A stretch of DNA of 64,000 nt from Salegentibacter flavus (GCF_900115145.1 NZ_FOVL01000002.1:62001-126000), one strand, 5' to 3'. Shown: positions 1 to 8,575, numbered from the stretch's first letter. Numbers and translations are program-made. The notes: generated by a model not told the origin, from the letters alone.

Positions 1-2
1 AG

Positions 3-1283
3 GAAAATTCCCCGGTTTTTGATGATATAGACCGGCAGATAAATTCGGTGAAATCCATTCTGCTGGAGAATATAAGTTCGTCTAAAGGCCTGCTGCAGGA
101 GGAACAGCGCGACATCAACCGGCAGATAGCAAACCTGGAAGCCGAGATTAGAACATTGCCGCAGGAAGAGCAGGACCTTCTGAAGATACAGCGTCGTTAC
201 AGCCTTAATGAAAAAAGTTACAACCTCTTTCTGGAAAAACGAAGCGAGGCCGGACTCATAAAAGCAGCTAACGTTAGCGATGTGATGGTCATCGATCCCG
301 CAAAGGATACCGGAGGCGGACAAATTGGGCCTAACACTCAACTGAACTACGTGATGGCAGTGCTGGTAGGAGGGGTGATCCCGCTTACCTTTGTATTCCT
401 ACTGGTTTTTCTCAATACCAATATTCATAATGCCCAGGAAGTAGGGAGGCTTTCGCCTATTCCAATTCTGGGGATGATAGGGAAGAGCAAATCAGACTCT
501 AACCTGGTGGTTTTCGATAATCCGAAATCTTCTATTGCTGAAGGTTTCCGGGGACTGCGATCCAGCCTTCAGTTTATGTATAAAAAGCAGGGAGTTACCG
601 GATCCAAGACTCTGCTGATTACCTCCTCTGTTTCAGGGGAAGGGAAGACCTTCTGCGCGATGAACCTGGCCACGGTCTTCGCATTGAGTCAGCGAAAGAC
701 AGTGCTGGTGGGGGTTGACCTTCGGAAGCCTAAGATCTTTGATGATTTCGAACTCAATAACGACCTGGGTGTGGTAAACTATCTTATCGATCAGGCCTCC
801 ACAGAAGAGATAATTCAGCAAAGTAAAATTCCATTCCTGGATGTGATCACGGCCGGGCCTGTGCCGCCAAACCCTTCAGAACTCCTCATCAATGAGCAGA
901 TGGATGTCCTGATGGCAGAGCTAAGAAAAAAATACGATTACATTATCCTGGATACCCCGCCGATAGGGATGGTTGCCGATGCCCTCAACCTCGTGAAATA
1001 CGCCGATGCCACCATCTACATGATCCGGCAGGATTACACCAAACGCGGCATGCTGGAATCCATCAACGAGAAATACCACAAAGGCGAGATCAAAAACATC
1101 AGCTACGTGCTTAACCACTTCGTACACCGTGCCAAATACGGCTATGGCTATGGTTACGGCTATGGCTACGGCTATGGTTACGGCTACGGCTACAACCGCT
1201 ACTCCAAAGGCTACGTAGAAAAATCAGACCCCACCCGAAAATTCAAAAAATGGTGGAAAAAGGCAATGAGGAATTTTGAGTAA
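3..1283 (+). CDS. Wzc-type polysaccharide co-polymerase / tyrosine kinase, 3' part
   Basis: The reading frame is open to the left edge, so the N-terminal Wzz part lies outside the window. Counting from the GTG codon at 48 (not a real start), there is a coiled-coil and GNVR-like segment (about 10-80), a membrane segment (101-122), and a BY-kinase domain with Walker A SGEGKT (196-201), Walker A' VDLRKP (223-228) and Walker B YIILDTPPIG (298-307). The tail carries twelve tyrosines, ten of them in a strict Tyr-Gly alternation (364-382), which would be the autophosphorylation cluster typical of these kinases. Such proteins sit in the inner membrane and control polymer length and export of polysaccharide. 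This places the left end of the surface glycan locus here. The stop is at 1281-1283 and is followed by 7-nt repeats. Confidence 0.93.
   Translation, partial: ENSPVFDDIDRQINSVKSILLENISSSKGLLQEEQRDINRQIANLEAEIRTLPQEEQDLLKIQRRYSLNEKSYNLFLEKRSEAGLIKAANVSDVMVIDPAKDTGGGQIGPNTQLNYVMAVLVGGVIPLTFVFLLVFLNTNIHNAQEVGRLSPIPILGMIGKSKSDSNLVVFDNPKSSIAEGFRGLRSSLQFMYKKQGVTGSKTLLITSSVSGEGKTFCAMNLATVFALSQRKTVLVGVDLRKPKIFDDFELNNDLGVVNYLIDQASTEEIIQQSKIPFLDVITAGPVPPNPSELLINEQMDVLMAELRKKYDYIILDTPPIGMVADALNLVKYADATIYMIRQDYTKRGMLESINEKYHKGEIKNISYVLNHFVHRAKYGYGYGYGYGYGYGYGYGYNRYSKGYVEKSDPTRKFKKWWKKAMRNFE
1137..1193 (+). repeat. hexanucleotide repeat encoding a (Tyr-Gly) tract
   Basis: Tandem GGYTAY-type hexamers, with only third-position C/T variation, encode ten alternating tyrosines at the C-terminus of the Wzc-like kinase. 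The repeat stays in frame because the unit is 6 nt. Changes in unit number would alter how many phosphorylatable tyrosines the kinase carries. Confidence 0.9.
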
Positions 1284-1345
1284 TAGTGGAAAGTGGATCT
1301 AACCCGCCTCTGGCGGGAGTGGAGAGTGGAAAGTCTGCCTGGCAA
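1284..1345. repeat. 7-nt repeat array with CCCGCC/GGCGGG hairpin
   Basis: Degenerate GTGGAAA/GTGGAGA heptamers follow the stop of the kinase gene. They are interrupted by a perfect 6-bp hairpin CCCGCC-tct-GGCGGG at 1303-1317. The rest of the gap to 1485 has no recognisable feature. Confidence 0.75.
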
Positions 1346-1485
1346 GAGTGATATTGGGAAGTTTAGATTTTACTTGAAGTGGTTTGATATTGGTGAGAAA
1401 TTTTGTTGGGGTATTGGAAGATTAGAAAGTGAATTTTAAACCTGGAAACAATCATACTTAATAGTCTAACTAACAGGATTTTTTT

Positions 1486-1860
1486 ATGGAAGATGTACAT
1501 TTTAACTTCGAGGATCTAAAACTCTACCAAAAAGCATTGGATTTCACCGATTATGCCTATGATCTGGCCGCAAAATTTCCTTCCTGGGAAAATTATGGCC
1601 TACGTTCTCAACTTACCCGTGCTGCCGTTTCAATAGCCTTAAATAGCAGCGAAGGATCGGGAGATACCGATTCGCAATTTAACCGTTACCTGGAAATGGT
1701 TTCCGACTCCATAAGAGAATGCGTAGCTTGTACTACGATTGCTTTTCGAAGGAATTATATCTCAAAAGAGGAAAATATCAAAGCACGAAATATGTTACTG
1801 GAAATGCTAAAAATGACCCGGGCTTTACAAAGATATTTAAAACAAAAGCCAAAGAAATAA
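1486..1860 (+). CDS. four-helix bundle protein (S23 / 23S rRNA intervening-sequence protein family)
   Basis: A 124-residue all-helical protein of the family found both inside 23S rRNA intervening sequences and as stand-alone genes in Bacteroidota. Visible family marks are the N-terminal FEDLKLYQKAL-type start, the central LRSQLTRAAVSIALNSSEGSG segment (here split as LRSQLTRAAVSI and ALNSSEGSG) and the C-terminal LLEMLKMTRALQRYL helix. The biochemical role of the family is not established. No rRNA flanks it here, so it is an orphan copy between the Wzc-like kinase and a pyruvyl transferase. Two truncated relatives occur at 47.6 and 48.15 kb. The ATG is preceded by an A/T-rich stretch without a clear Shine-Dalgarno site, usual for this phylum. 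Confidence 0.88.
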   Translation: MEDVHFNFEDLKLYQKALDFTDYAYDLAAKFPSWENYGLRSQLTRAAVSIALNSSEGSGDTDSQFNRYLEMVSDSIRECVACTTIAFRRNYISKEENIKARNMLLEMLKMTRALQRYLKQKPKK

Positions 1861-1884
1861 TTGTTAGCAATGAAAAATAGAGTT

Positions 1885-1978
1885 TCCATCATCCACTCTC
1901 CACTCTCCTCGAAAGAGATGGCTAACGATGAAAACCGGAAGCTCCATTTTCCACTCTCCACTCTCCACTTTCCACAAA
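1885..1978. repeat. 7-nt repeat arrays (CCACTCT/CCACTTT type)
   Basis: Two short arrays of degenerate heptamers on this strand (1889-1908 and about 1946-1975) separated by a unique segment. They are the complement of the GAGAGTG/GAAAGTG units seen at 1.3 kb and 5.3 kb. Confidence 0.75.
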
Positions 1979-2024
1979 ATCAACTAAAAACCGGAAGAAA
2001 ACTCAACGAAAAAAAAGATAATCA

Positions 2025-2849
2025 TTGAAGAGAAATAAATACATTCCCCTCTTTTTCTGGAGCGAAATCAAATTCATTTTCAAGGAAAAAGAAAATTACG
2101 GCGACCTTCTTTCAAAATATCTCGTGGAGAAGATCTCCGGACGCGAAGTGAAGTGGGTTCACCCGAAGAAGCAGCCCTGGTATAAATGGGATAAAAGCCA
2201 TTATTTGGCTATTGGAAGTATTTTGCCCCACGCCACCAAAAACAGCATCGTATGGGGAAGTGGGATTATAGACCGGGAACATCATGTGGCCAAAGCCGAC
2301 TTCAGAGCGGTGAGAGGACCGCGAACCCGGGAATTTTTGCAGCAGCTCGGATATGATTGTCCGCCGGTTTACGGGGATCCCGCGCTTCTTTTACCGGAGT
2401 ATTTTAATCCGCAGGTAGAAAAAGAATACAAATTAGGAATCATTCCGCATTACCACGATTATAAAAAAGCAGTGGAGCTCTTCGAAGACAATCCTGATAT
2501 CAGGGTGATCGATCTGATGTGTATGGATGTAGAGGAGGTGACCCGGCAGATAATGAGCTGTGAACGAACGCTCTCTTCCTCCCTGCACGGCCTGATAGTC
2601 TCTCATGCCTATCGCATCCCCAGCCTTTGGATAGAATTCTCAGATAAGATCTTCGGTGATGGTATCAAATATCCCGATTACCTGGAATCGGTAGGATTAT
2701 CGGTTTATGAACCACCATTTATTAAAGAAAGCCTGACTACTGAGGAATGGATTTCCATGTTTGAAAAATATCCCGTGCTCCCTGAGAAGAAAAAAGTGAA
2801 AGCACTTCAGCAAGGCTTAATGGAAGCCTGTCCTTTTCTGCCGGAGTAA
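2025..2849 (+). CDS. polysaccharide pyruvyl transferase family protein
   Basis: A 274-residue protein of the PS_pyruv_trans fold, which transfers pyruvate from phosphoenolpyruvate to form ketals on sugars of surface glycans, or in some members acts as a glycosyltransferase-like enzyme. Visible marks are the N-terminal NYGDLLSKYLVEKISG segment, the IVWGSGI motif, the FRAVRGPRT segment, VYGDPALLLP, and the conserved SSLHGLIVSHAY motif near the C-terminus. The start chosen is TTG at 2025, since no in-frame ATG precedes the conserved N-terminus. It is paralogous to the gene at 20565-21425: both share the NF/YGD start, the RGP motif and the C-terminal ECCPF/EACPF ending. The acceptor sugar cannot be told from sequence. 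Confidence 0.88.
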   Translation: MKRNKYIPLFFWSEIKFIFKEKENYGDLLSKYLVEKISGREVKWVHPKKQPWYKWDKSHYLAIGSILPHATKNSIVWGSGIIDREHHVAKADFRAVRGPRTREFLQQLGYDCPPVYGDPALLLPEYFNPQVEKEYKLGIIPHYHDYKKAVELFEDNPDIRVIDLMCMDVEEVTRQIMSCERTLSSSLHGLIVSHAYRIPSLWIEFSDKIFGDGIKYPDYLESVGLSVYEPPFIKESLTTEEWISMFEKYPVLPEKKKVKALQQGLMEACPFLPE

Positions 2850-3031
2850 AATGAAAATACTTATTTAGAAACGCACTATTACACTGAACCGGCTTTCTTT
2901 GTAACCTCTAGGACGTTCAAACCCTGGACTGCTTAGGCTTTTCTCATTCTGGAAGCACTATCTGTCGGTTGGGCAGTCCTTTTTTTGGCTTCCTGTTTTT
3001 CTTGCTTGTTTTCATTCCAATTATGAAACTT

Positions 3032-3297
3032 AAAGTTTATCTGGAATTGTCTATCCTTTCATTTTTTGCTCGCCCAAAAAACGAAACAAAAAACGGCGCC
3101 TTTTGTGGAGGTATTTTTTGGCTACAAGGCCAAAAAACCGCCCATCAGCACCTAAATTTTCTCCAAGGCCCTTCGTCCTCGCTCAGGACAAGCTTTCGAA
3201 AATTTTTAACGGTGCCGATGCGCTACACTCACAAAAGGGGTTCACAACTCGCAAAGCTCGCTATACGTCATCATCCTAAGCTAAATAAAATTTTATC
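3032..3297 (+). repeat. modular structured repeat, copy A
   Basis: This fills most of the 2850-3388 gap. Three helices can be drawn: H1, TTTTTTG (3062-3068) with CAAAAAA (3075-3081); H2, a perfect 9-bp stem TTTTTTGGC (3114-3122) with GCCAAAAAA (3129-3137); H3, CATCAGCACC (3143-3152) with GGTGCCGATG (3211-3220), one mismatch, plus an inner AAATTTTC/GAAAATTT stem (3154-3161 with 3198-3205). Near copies lie at 7440-7680 and 48248-48452. It has no credible ORF. The loop of H3 is about 20 nt longer than in copy B. Confidence 0.85.
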
Positions 3298-3388
3298 TCA
3301 TCTCACCGCCAGAAAATCCTGGACGATAAAACCCTCCTGCACCCTGCCTTTAGCGGCAAACCGTATTAACCAATTAACGAATCCCGAA

Positions 3389-5113
3389 TCACAGCATCAC
3401 AGCATCACCCAACAACATCCCCCCATTAACCCACTGCCAGATATGAAAACTGCTTTCCCGGTCTCCGGCCCGGTATTTTTTCCATTCCTTCTCCAGCTCT
3501 TTTTTATTGAACCAACCGGCAGCAGGGGAAGCCAGTAATTTTTCTAGCTGTGCTTCCGTAAACTCCCTGAGTTCATCTCCCAGCCATTCCCGCTGTGGGG
3601 TTTGGAGGGGACGCTTGGGCGCGTAGGTCAGCTCTTTGGGGGCCAGCTCTCTCAGGATCTCCCTTAAAAGATATTTCTGTACTCCCTTGTGAATTTTAAA
3701 GTCTGCGGGTTGAGCGAAAGCGAATTCCACCATCCGGTGGTCCAGGAAGGGTTCCCGGAGTTCGGTGCTGTAGGCCATAGAGATCCTGTCGTTGAACCGG
3801 AGCGCTCTCGGTATCTTGGTGTAAAAAAGATCGCGGTACTGCAGATTTAGAATTCTCTCTTCAAAGGGCGCTGGATATACCGGCTTTTCGGCTAAGGCCA
3901 GGAAATCGGGGTTAAGGACATTGGGTCGGAAAGCGCTTTTGCTTCCCGTTCCCTGAATGGTATTATTACTCTGCGGATTCATATAATAATCATAACCGGC
4001 CCACTGCTCGTCCATTCCCTGCCCGTCCAGCAGGACCTTCACTCCATCCTGCCGGGCCTGCCTGAAGATCTTTGAATAGGCCAGGCTGGGAATTCCTCCA
4101 AAAGGTTCGTCCTGGCTCTTCGAAATGAAAGCAGCTGTTTCCGCCACCTCTTCCGCAGAAAATCTGACTTTCTTAAGCGGGTTTGCCGTTCTAGCGATCA
4201 TTTGTTCCACCCAGGGCAGTTCATCGTAACGCTCATCGCCGGTATAAAAACTGTAAGCAGTGATATTTTTCTTGTTTTCAAACAGGTTAACCAAGGCAAG
4301 CAAGAGGGAACTGTCTACACCGCCGCTGAGGTTGAAGCCCAGGGGAACATCCGCGCGGAATCTTAACCTTATACTGTCTTTTAATAGATCAAAATAGGTC
4401 GCTTTGGCTTCTTCGAAATCTTTATTCGGTTTAATCGCTGAGACCCGCTCTTTAAAGTCATACCAGGCTTCGATGCTGAGCTTTCCTTGGGAATATTCCA
4501 TAAAATGCCCTTCCGGGAGTTGGTGGATGTCTTTATAAAAAGTCTCATCAGGCATTCCGTAGGACCCGTAGGCGAAATAATTCGCCCATACCTTCTCATT
4601 GGGTGCGGTCTGCGGGATGACCGACTGTAATGCTTTGATCTCACTGGCAAAGTACAGGATTCCTTTGGCTTCGGTGTAATAAAAAGGCTTTACCCCAAAG
4701 CGGTCCCGAGCCGCGAAGAGTTTTTTCCCCTTAGAATCCCAGATGGCAAAGGCAAACATCCCGTTGAGGTGCTGCAAACAGGCTTTGCCCCATTTGATGA
4801 AAGCTGCGAGTAAGACTTCGGTATCAGATTTAGTTCTGAAAATATACCCGGAAGCCAGTTCCTGCCTTAATTCCTTATAATTATAGATCTCCCCGTTAAA
4901 AACAAGCTGAAAACGTCCCGTTTCATCAGAAAAAGGCTGATGGGCTTCAGGGGAAAGGTCTATGATGGAAAGCCGGTTATGGCCAAGGGCTGCAAAAGCT
5001 TTATCAATATATCGCCCGGTATGGTCAGGACCGCGATGCGATTGTGTTTTTAGAATTTTTTCCAGGGAAGAAGAATGTTCCCCCGTTCCGATAATTCCCG
5101 CTATTCCGCACAT
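3389..5113 (-). CDS. asnB: asparagine synthase (glutamine-hydrolysing), AsnB type
   Basis: A 574-residue class II glutamine amidotransferase/asparagine synthase. It begins MCGIAG, so Cys2 is the glutaminase nucleophile, followed by SHRGPD (25-30) and FNGEIYN (72-78). The synthetase domain has the ATP P-loop LSGGVDSS (262-269) and a DGQGMDEQWAGYDYY segment. In polysaccharide loci such enzymes often amidate a sugar carboxylate or amino-acid substituent instead of making free asparagine, so a glycan role is plausible here but is inferred. Its stop lies 91 bp beyond structured repeat A, and the upstream stretch to neuA carries 7-nt repeats. Compare the Cys-less homologue at 42435-44300. Confidence 0.92.
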   Translation of the reverse strand: MCGIAGIIGTGEHSSSLEKILKTQSHRGPDHTGRYIDKAFAALGHNRLSIIDLSPEAHQPFSDETGRFQLVFNGEIYNYKELRQELASGYIFRTKSDTEVLLAAFIKWGKACLQHLNGMFAFAIWDSKGKKLFAARDRFGVKPFYYTEAKGILYFASEIKALQSVIPQTAPNEKVWANYFAYGSYGMPDETFYKDIHQLPEGHFMEYSQGKLSIEAWYDFKERVSAIKPNKDFEEAKATYFDLLKDSIRLRFRADVPLGFNLSGGVDSSLLLALVNLFENKKNITAYSFYTGDERYDELPWVEQMIARTANPLKKVRFSAEEVAETAAFISKSQDEPFGGIPSLAYSKIFRQARQDGVKVLLDGQGMDEQWAGYDYYMNPQSNNTIQGTGSKSAFRPNVLNPDFLALAEKPVYPAPFEERILNLQYRDLFYTKIPRALRFNDRISMAYSTELREPFLDHRMVEFAFAQPADFKIHKGVQKYLLREILRELAPKELTYAPKRPLQTPQREWLGDELREFTEAQLEKLLASPAAGWFNKKELEKEWKKYRAGDRESSFHIWQWVNGGMLLGDAVML

Positions 5114-5184
5114 TGTTTAATGAATAATTTATAATGTATAATCTGCTTTTGTCTTCTGTCCACCTAATAACCAGGAAAGTTATC

Positions 5185-5332
5185 TAACTCTCCACTTTTC
5201 GCCTTCCACTCTCCACTAGATCCTTAACTAAAATACGTTAAACCTTCAACAGGGAACAATCCCAAATTCAGATCAATTATATAAAAATCTTCACTCTCCA
5301 CTTTCCACTCTCCACTCTCCACTATATAATAT
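5185..5332. repeat. 7-nt repeat arrays running into the 3' end of neuA
   Basis: CCACTCT/CCACTTT heptamers occur at about 5189-5217 and 5289-5328. The second array contains the last codons and the TGA stop of the minus-strand neuA gene, so the end of that protein is repeat-encoded. Confidence 0.75.
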
Positions 5333-6010
5333 CCTCTCCGCCTCTTCCCAATCAAGGGGAGTATCAATATTTACATAAGGTTTACCCGTGGTATCATAAA
5401 ACCCTGTACGTTCTCCGAATAAAGAATTCTGCTCCAGCAAGACCTCAGTCTTTGTGATGTAAATCGCGCCGTCACGAAAGTAAGCCTTTGGCAATTCCTG
5501 CCGGCGGGGAATGATGCTTTCCTCCCCGGTTGCAAGTTTCAGCAAGCCTTCTTTCTCCTCAAACACCCAGTGGGGATTAAATTCCGCAGGTACTTCCCGT
5601 ACGCTGATCAGTGAATCGTAGTTGTTTTCTTCAAACTTTTTAATGCAGGCATTTATCAGTACAGGCGAACGAAAGGGAGTAGTGGGCTGTAGCAAACAAA
5701 CCGCATCAAATTCTTGTCCGTTTTCTTTGAAGAAGTTCAGGGCCTGTTTGATTACCTCAATACTGGGAGTCTCGTCTCGAGCCAGTTCCTCAGGCCGGGT
5801 AAATGGAACTTCCAGTCCAAGTTTTTTAGCAACCTCAATTATTTCCTGATCTTCAGAACTTAGAATCACTTTCTCCAGCAGACTTGATTGCTTTGCGGCC
5901 TCCCAGGTATACTGCAGCAAGGGCTTGCCACCCAGAAGCTTGATGTTCTTGCCGGGGATTCCTTTGCTGCCCCCCCGGGCAGGGATAAGTCCGAGTATTT
6001 TTTTAGTCAT
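5291..6010 (-). CDS. neuA: acylneuraminate (nonulosonate) cytidylyltransferase
   Basis: About 239 residues. The enzyme activates a sialic-acid-like nonulosonic acid with CTP to give the CMP-sugar used by glycosyltransferases. The N-terminal nucleotide-binding signature ARGGSKGIPGKN is at residues 11-22, followed by the VILSSEDQEI and VCLLQPTTPFRS segments typical of the family. The reading frame extends upstream to 6082, but that extension is made of TAGTCTT-type 7-nt repeats, so ATG at 6010 is preferred. The C-terminal SGEWRVESGE is encoded by a GTGGAGA-type array. neuC lies 75 bp upstream on the same strand. The specific nonulosonate cannot be told from sequence. Confidence 0.92.
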   Translation of the reverse strand: MTKKILGLIPARGGSKGIPGKNIKLLGGKPLLQYTWEAAKQSSLLEKVILSSEDQEIIEVAKKLGLEVPFTRPEELARDETPSIEVIKQALNFFKENGQEFDAVCLLQPTTPFRSPVLINACIKKFEENNYDSLISVREVPAEFNPHWVFEEKEGLLKLATGEESIIPRRQELPKAYFRDGAIYITKTEVLLEQNSLFGERTGFYDTTGKPYVNIDTPLDWEEAERILYSGEWRVESGE

Positions 6011-6085
6011 TAGACGGTAGTCTTTAGTCTTTAGTGCCTGATATTTTTTAACTCCAAACAACAAACCCCAAACTATAAACAAATT

Positions 6086-7243
6086 TTAATAAGTGATCGT
6101 TTTGCTAAAACTCAATTCTGCAGTAGCCAGGATCTCTGCGATCTTTACTCCCGAGTCCCCGTTACCATATAGATCAGAAGATGGAAAATGTTCTTGTTTC
6201 ATAGTCTGTCTGGTTGCCCGGATGATTTCCTCCTTGTCATAACCCACATCAATCACGTTTTCTGCGCGGTTTCTGCGGTGTTGCCGGTTCCCGATGTTCA
6301 CTACAGGGACCCCGAGGTAAGCGCATTCCCGGAGTCCCACGCTGGAATTGCCGATCAGGGCTTTGGAGCCTTTCAGCAACCTTAGGAAGTCTACCGGTTC
6401 CATATTCTTAAAGAAATGGATGTTCTCCGGTTGTTCCAGTTCCCTGAAGGTCCGTATCCCGTTGGAGGTGCCATCAGAACCAGCATCTACATTCGGCCAG
6501 AACCAGAAGGTTGGGATGTCGAGTTCTTTCACTGCCTTCAGACTCTCAGTTATATGTTGTTTTGCTTGTTTGTATTCGGTGGTCACCGGATGTTGCATCG
6601 CAACCAGGTAGCCGTTTTTCCAGTCCAGGGATTTTCCCACGCCTCCGTATTTCTCAATAGGATCGAAGTTGAGTCCGGGTTCTTCGGTAATCTGCTTTGC
6701 CAGGTCTATGGAAGGACAACCGGTGTTGATGACCTTGTCTTTAGCCTCCCCAAGTTTTATAACCCTTTCCCGGGCGTCTTCCGTAGCTACCAGGTGCAGG
6801 TCGGCGAGTTTGGTGTTGGCATGCCTCACCTTCTCATCGATGCTACCCGTGACTTCCCCGCCCTGAATATGCACCAGCGGAATATTCTGATAGGCTGCTG
6901 CGATAGAGGTGGCGATGGTCTCGAACCTGTCGGCTATGGTCACCACGGCATCGGGTTTCAGATTGTAGAGTACATTGGTAAGTTCCATAACCCCCAGTCC
7001 GGTGGTCTTGGCCATGGTGGTAGGATTTTCGCCCTCCAGTACCATAAAGACCTTAGCGGCTATGGGGAAGCCATCTTTTTCAATAAAATCCACGGCATTT
7101 CCGTAACGATCGAGAAGGGCCGAACCGGCGATCACCAGCTGTAATTCCAGCCCGGGATGCTCCTGAATAGCGCTAAGTGCCGACTTGATCCGGCTATATG
7201 ATGGCCTCGCGGTAACCACCACGCAGATTTTTCTTTTGTTCAT
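6086..7243 (-). CDS. neuC: UDP-N-acetylglucosamine 2-epimerase (hydrolysing), NeuC type
   Basis: A 385-residue member of the hydrolysing UDP-GlcNAc 2-epimerase family, which produces N-acetylmannosamine (or the diacetamido analogue in legionaminate pathways) as the first step to nonulosonic acids. Visible marks are TARPSYSRI near the N-terminus, IADRFETIATSIAAAYQ, the HIQGGEVTGSIDEKVRHA catalytic region, and GNSSVGLRECAYLGVP near the C-terminus. It is upstream of neuA on the minus strand, probably in one transcript. The synthase that would join them, neuB, is about 32 kb away at 39.3 kb. A promoter-like pair is visible just upstream at 7265-7295. Confidence 0.92.
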   Translation of the reverse strand: MNKRKICVVVTARPSYSRIKSALSAIQEHPGLELQLVIAGSALLDRYGNAVDFIEKDGFPIAAKVFMVLEGENPTTMAKTTGLGVMELTNVLYNLKPDAVVTIADRFETIATSIAAAYQNIPLVHIQGGEVTGSIDEKVRHANTKLADLHLVATEDARERVIKLGEAKDKVINTGCPSIDLAKQITEEPGLNFDPIEKYGGVGKSLDWKNGYLVAMQHPVTTEYKQAKQHITESLKAVKELDIPTFWFWPNVDAGSDGTSNGIRTFRELEQPENIHFFKNMEPVDFLRLLKGSKALIGNSSVGLRECAYLGVPVVNIGNRQHRRNRAENVIDVGYDKEEIIRATRQTMKQEHFPSSDLYGNGDSGVKIAEILATAELSFSKTITY

Positions 7244-7264
7244 TCAGAATAAGGGTTTATCGGT

Positions 7265-7295
7265 TAAAGGTAAGAGATTCGGGAATATTGAGCAA
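7265..7295 (-). promoter_or_regulatory. candidate Bacteroidota promoter for neuC-neuA
   Basis: On the minus strand, TTG (complement of 7293-7295) is followed after 20 nt by TACCTTTA (complement of 7265-7272). This is one base from the TAnnTTTG -7 box with a correctly spaced -33 TTG. It lies about 20 nt from the neuC start codon. Confidence 0.4.
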
Positions 7296-7439
7296 TAGGT
7301 TGTGGGCAGTTGGTAGGTTCTGGGGGCTGGTTAATTCGGGTATCATTAATGGGCTCAGCTATGTCCACGTTCAGGTCAAATTTCTCTCTGTTAGGAATAC
7401 TTGATAACTTTCTAGAGTTTTATTTCAAATTGGAATTTT

Positions 7440-7680
7440 AAAGCTTATCTGGAATTGTCCAACCTTTCATTTTTTGCTCGCCCAAAAAACGAAACAAAAA
7501 AGGGCGCCCTATGTGGAGGTGTTTTTTTGGCTACAAGGCCAAAAAATCGCACATCGACACCTAAATTTTCTCCAAGGCTTCGAAAATTTTTAACGGTGTC
7601 GATGAGCTACACTCAAAAACGGGGTTGACAACTCGCAGGGCTCGCTATAAATCATCATCCTAAGCTAGGTAAAATTTTAT
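7440..7680 (+). repeat. modular structured repeat, copy B
   Basis: It occupies the gap between divergent neuC and the dodecin gene. H1 is TTTTTTG (7470-7476) with CAAAAAA (7483-7489). H2 is TTTTTTGGC (7523-7531) with GCCAAAAAA (7538-7546). H3 is CATCGACACC (7552-7561) with GGTGTCGATG (7595-7604), perfectly paired. Relative to copies A and C, one H3 pair is changed on both sides (G-C to A-T) and a mismatch is repaired. The remainder of 7244-7853 shows nothing recognisable. Confidence 0.85.
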
Positions 7681-7853
7681 ATCAAAATTCAGTCTGTCAT
7701 TCCTGATCTCTAATTAATCAATTAACCATTCCCAAATCCCTCAACTAATATAATGTTTTGTTAATCACTTCAATAAGTTTTTCTATGCCTTGGATAAGTA
7801 CTAAATTAATACTGAGAAATAAATTTTAATTAACCAATAAAAAAGTAAATATT

Positions 7854-8057
7854 ATGGCAATTGTAAAAGTAATTGAGATTATGGCAACTTCAGATAATAG
7901 TTTCGAAGATGCTATCAATAATGCCTTGAAAGAGGCTTCGAAAACCGTGAAAAACATCAAGTCTATCTATGTAAAAGATATGAACGGTAAAGTTGAGGAA
8001 AACCGAATAGTTTCCTACGGTGTTACCACCAAGGTTAGCTTTGTGGTGACGCATTAA
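7854..8057 (+). CDS. dodecin (flavin-binding dodecamer)
   Basis: A complete 67-residue dodecin. These small proteins form hollow dodecamers that bind flavins and buffer or store them in the cytoplasm. The sequence shows the family pattern: VKVIEI start, a SFEDAINNALKEASKT helix, then the strand pair IKSIYVKDMNGKVEEN and YGVTTKVSFVV. The ATG follows an A-rich leader with a weak AAAAAG box. A clear intrinsic terminator follows, so it is a single-gene transcript, unrelated in function to the polysaccharide genes around it. It is flanked on both sides by structured repeats. Confidence 0.93.
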   Translation: MAIVKVIEIMATSDNSFEDAINNALKEASKTVKNIKSIYVKDMNGKVEENRIVSYGVTTKVSFVVTH

Positions 8058-8079
8058 TAATACAAGTTTGTTTGTCTTT

Positions 8080-8115
8080 AAGGGAAGGATTTTGCTGTCT
8101 TTCCCTTTTTTTTTT
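8080..8115 (+). terminator. intrinsic terminator after dodecin gene
   Basis: AAGGGAA (8080-8086) pairs with TTCCCTT (8101-8107) and is followed by an unbroken T run, about 22 nt after the dodecin stop. Confidence 0.8.
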
Positions 8116-8150
8116 GGTTTTAAACGCCAGCCATAATCATCGTTGGCTTC

Positions 8151-8320
8151 GAGTGGTCCCGACGCAAGTCGGGATTGTATCGAGTTTTGGGTAGTTGGTA
8201 CTCTTAACCTGTTCTCGATACAAATTTATTTTGCTACCGTAACTTAAATTCACTTGGTTCTAGACACACCTTTGTTCCGCTATCGCTTGAAAGGGCATCC
8301 CCCATTTCTGTCGGCAGGTT
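8151..8320. repeat. REP-like hairpin plus partial copy of the 119-bp repeat
   Basis: A perfect 7-bp hairpin TCCCGAC-gcaa-GTCGGGA (8157-8174) is followed by the TGTATCGAG-type tail seen at several other sites. At 8269-8320 a diverged fragment matches the first part of the longer repeats at 8792 and 11284. Confidence 0.65.
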
Positions 8321-8382
8321 TGGATCAACGAGTATTTTGGCAGAGTCAATGGTACTTTGAGTCTTATTCAATTGAAGAATCA

Positions 8383-8575
8383 TTTTCTTTTTTTCCATTG
8401 ATGAAAAAAAGAAACAGAAAAATCTAGGCTTATTTTTAATTCTTTGAAAACACAGCGCTGATTGTCCATCCTGCGCATTGCAACCGCTGCGCTAGGCAAT
8501 GCTCCTCTGCCAGCCGCCGCCAATCAGCTTGGTTTTGCTACAGAATTAAAAAGTAGGCCGTCTTGAATTCATAAG
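8383..8575 (+). repeat. modular structured repeat, copy D (second body type)
   Basis: Head hairpin CTTTTTTT (8387-8394) with AAAAAAAG (8404-8411), then a GAAACAGAAAAA tract as in copies A-C. The body differs: an outer stem GCTGATTG (8457-8464) with CAATCAGC (8521-8528) encloses an inner stem GCATTGC (8475-8481) with GCAATGC (8496-8502). It matches copy E at 11.44-11.63 kb with compensatory changes. Apart from repeats, 8058-9089 holds no credible gene. Confidence 0.8.

Noticed and set aside
1486-1860. 23S rRNA intervening sequence
   Set aside because: The four-helix protein is of that family, but no rRNA sequence flanks it.
2969-3538. 189-codon plus-strand open frame
   Set aside because: It runs through structured repeat A and into the 3' end of the asparagine synthase gene on the other strand; low-complexity translation with no family resemblance.
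6416-7144. 242-codon plus-strand frame
   Set aside because: It is antisense to neuC, whose conserved motifs fill the other strand.
7700-7853. Promoter for the dodecin gene
   Set aside because: No TAnnTTTG box with a spaced TTG could be found; the region is simply AT-rich.
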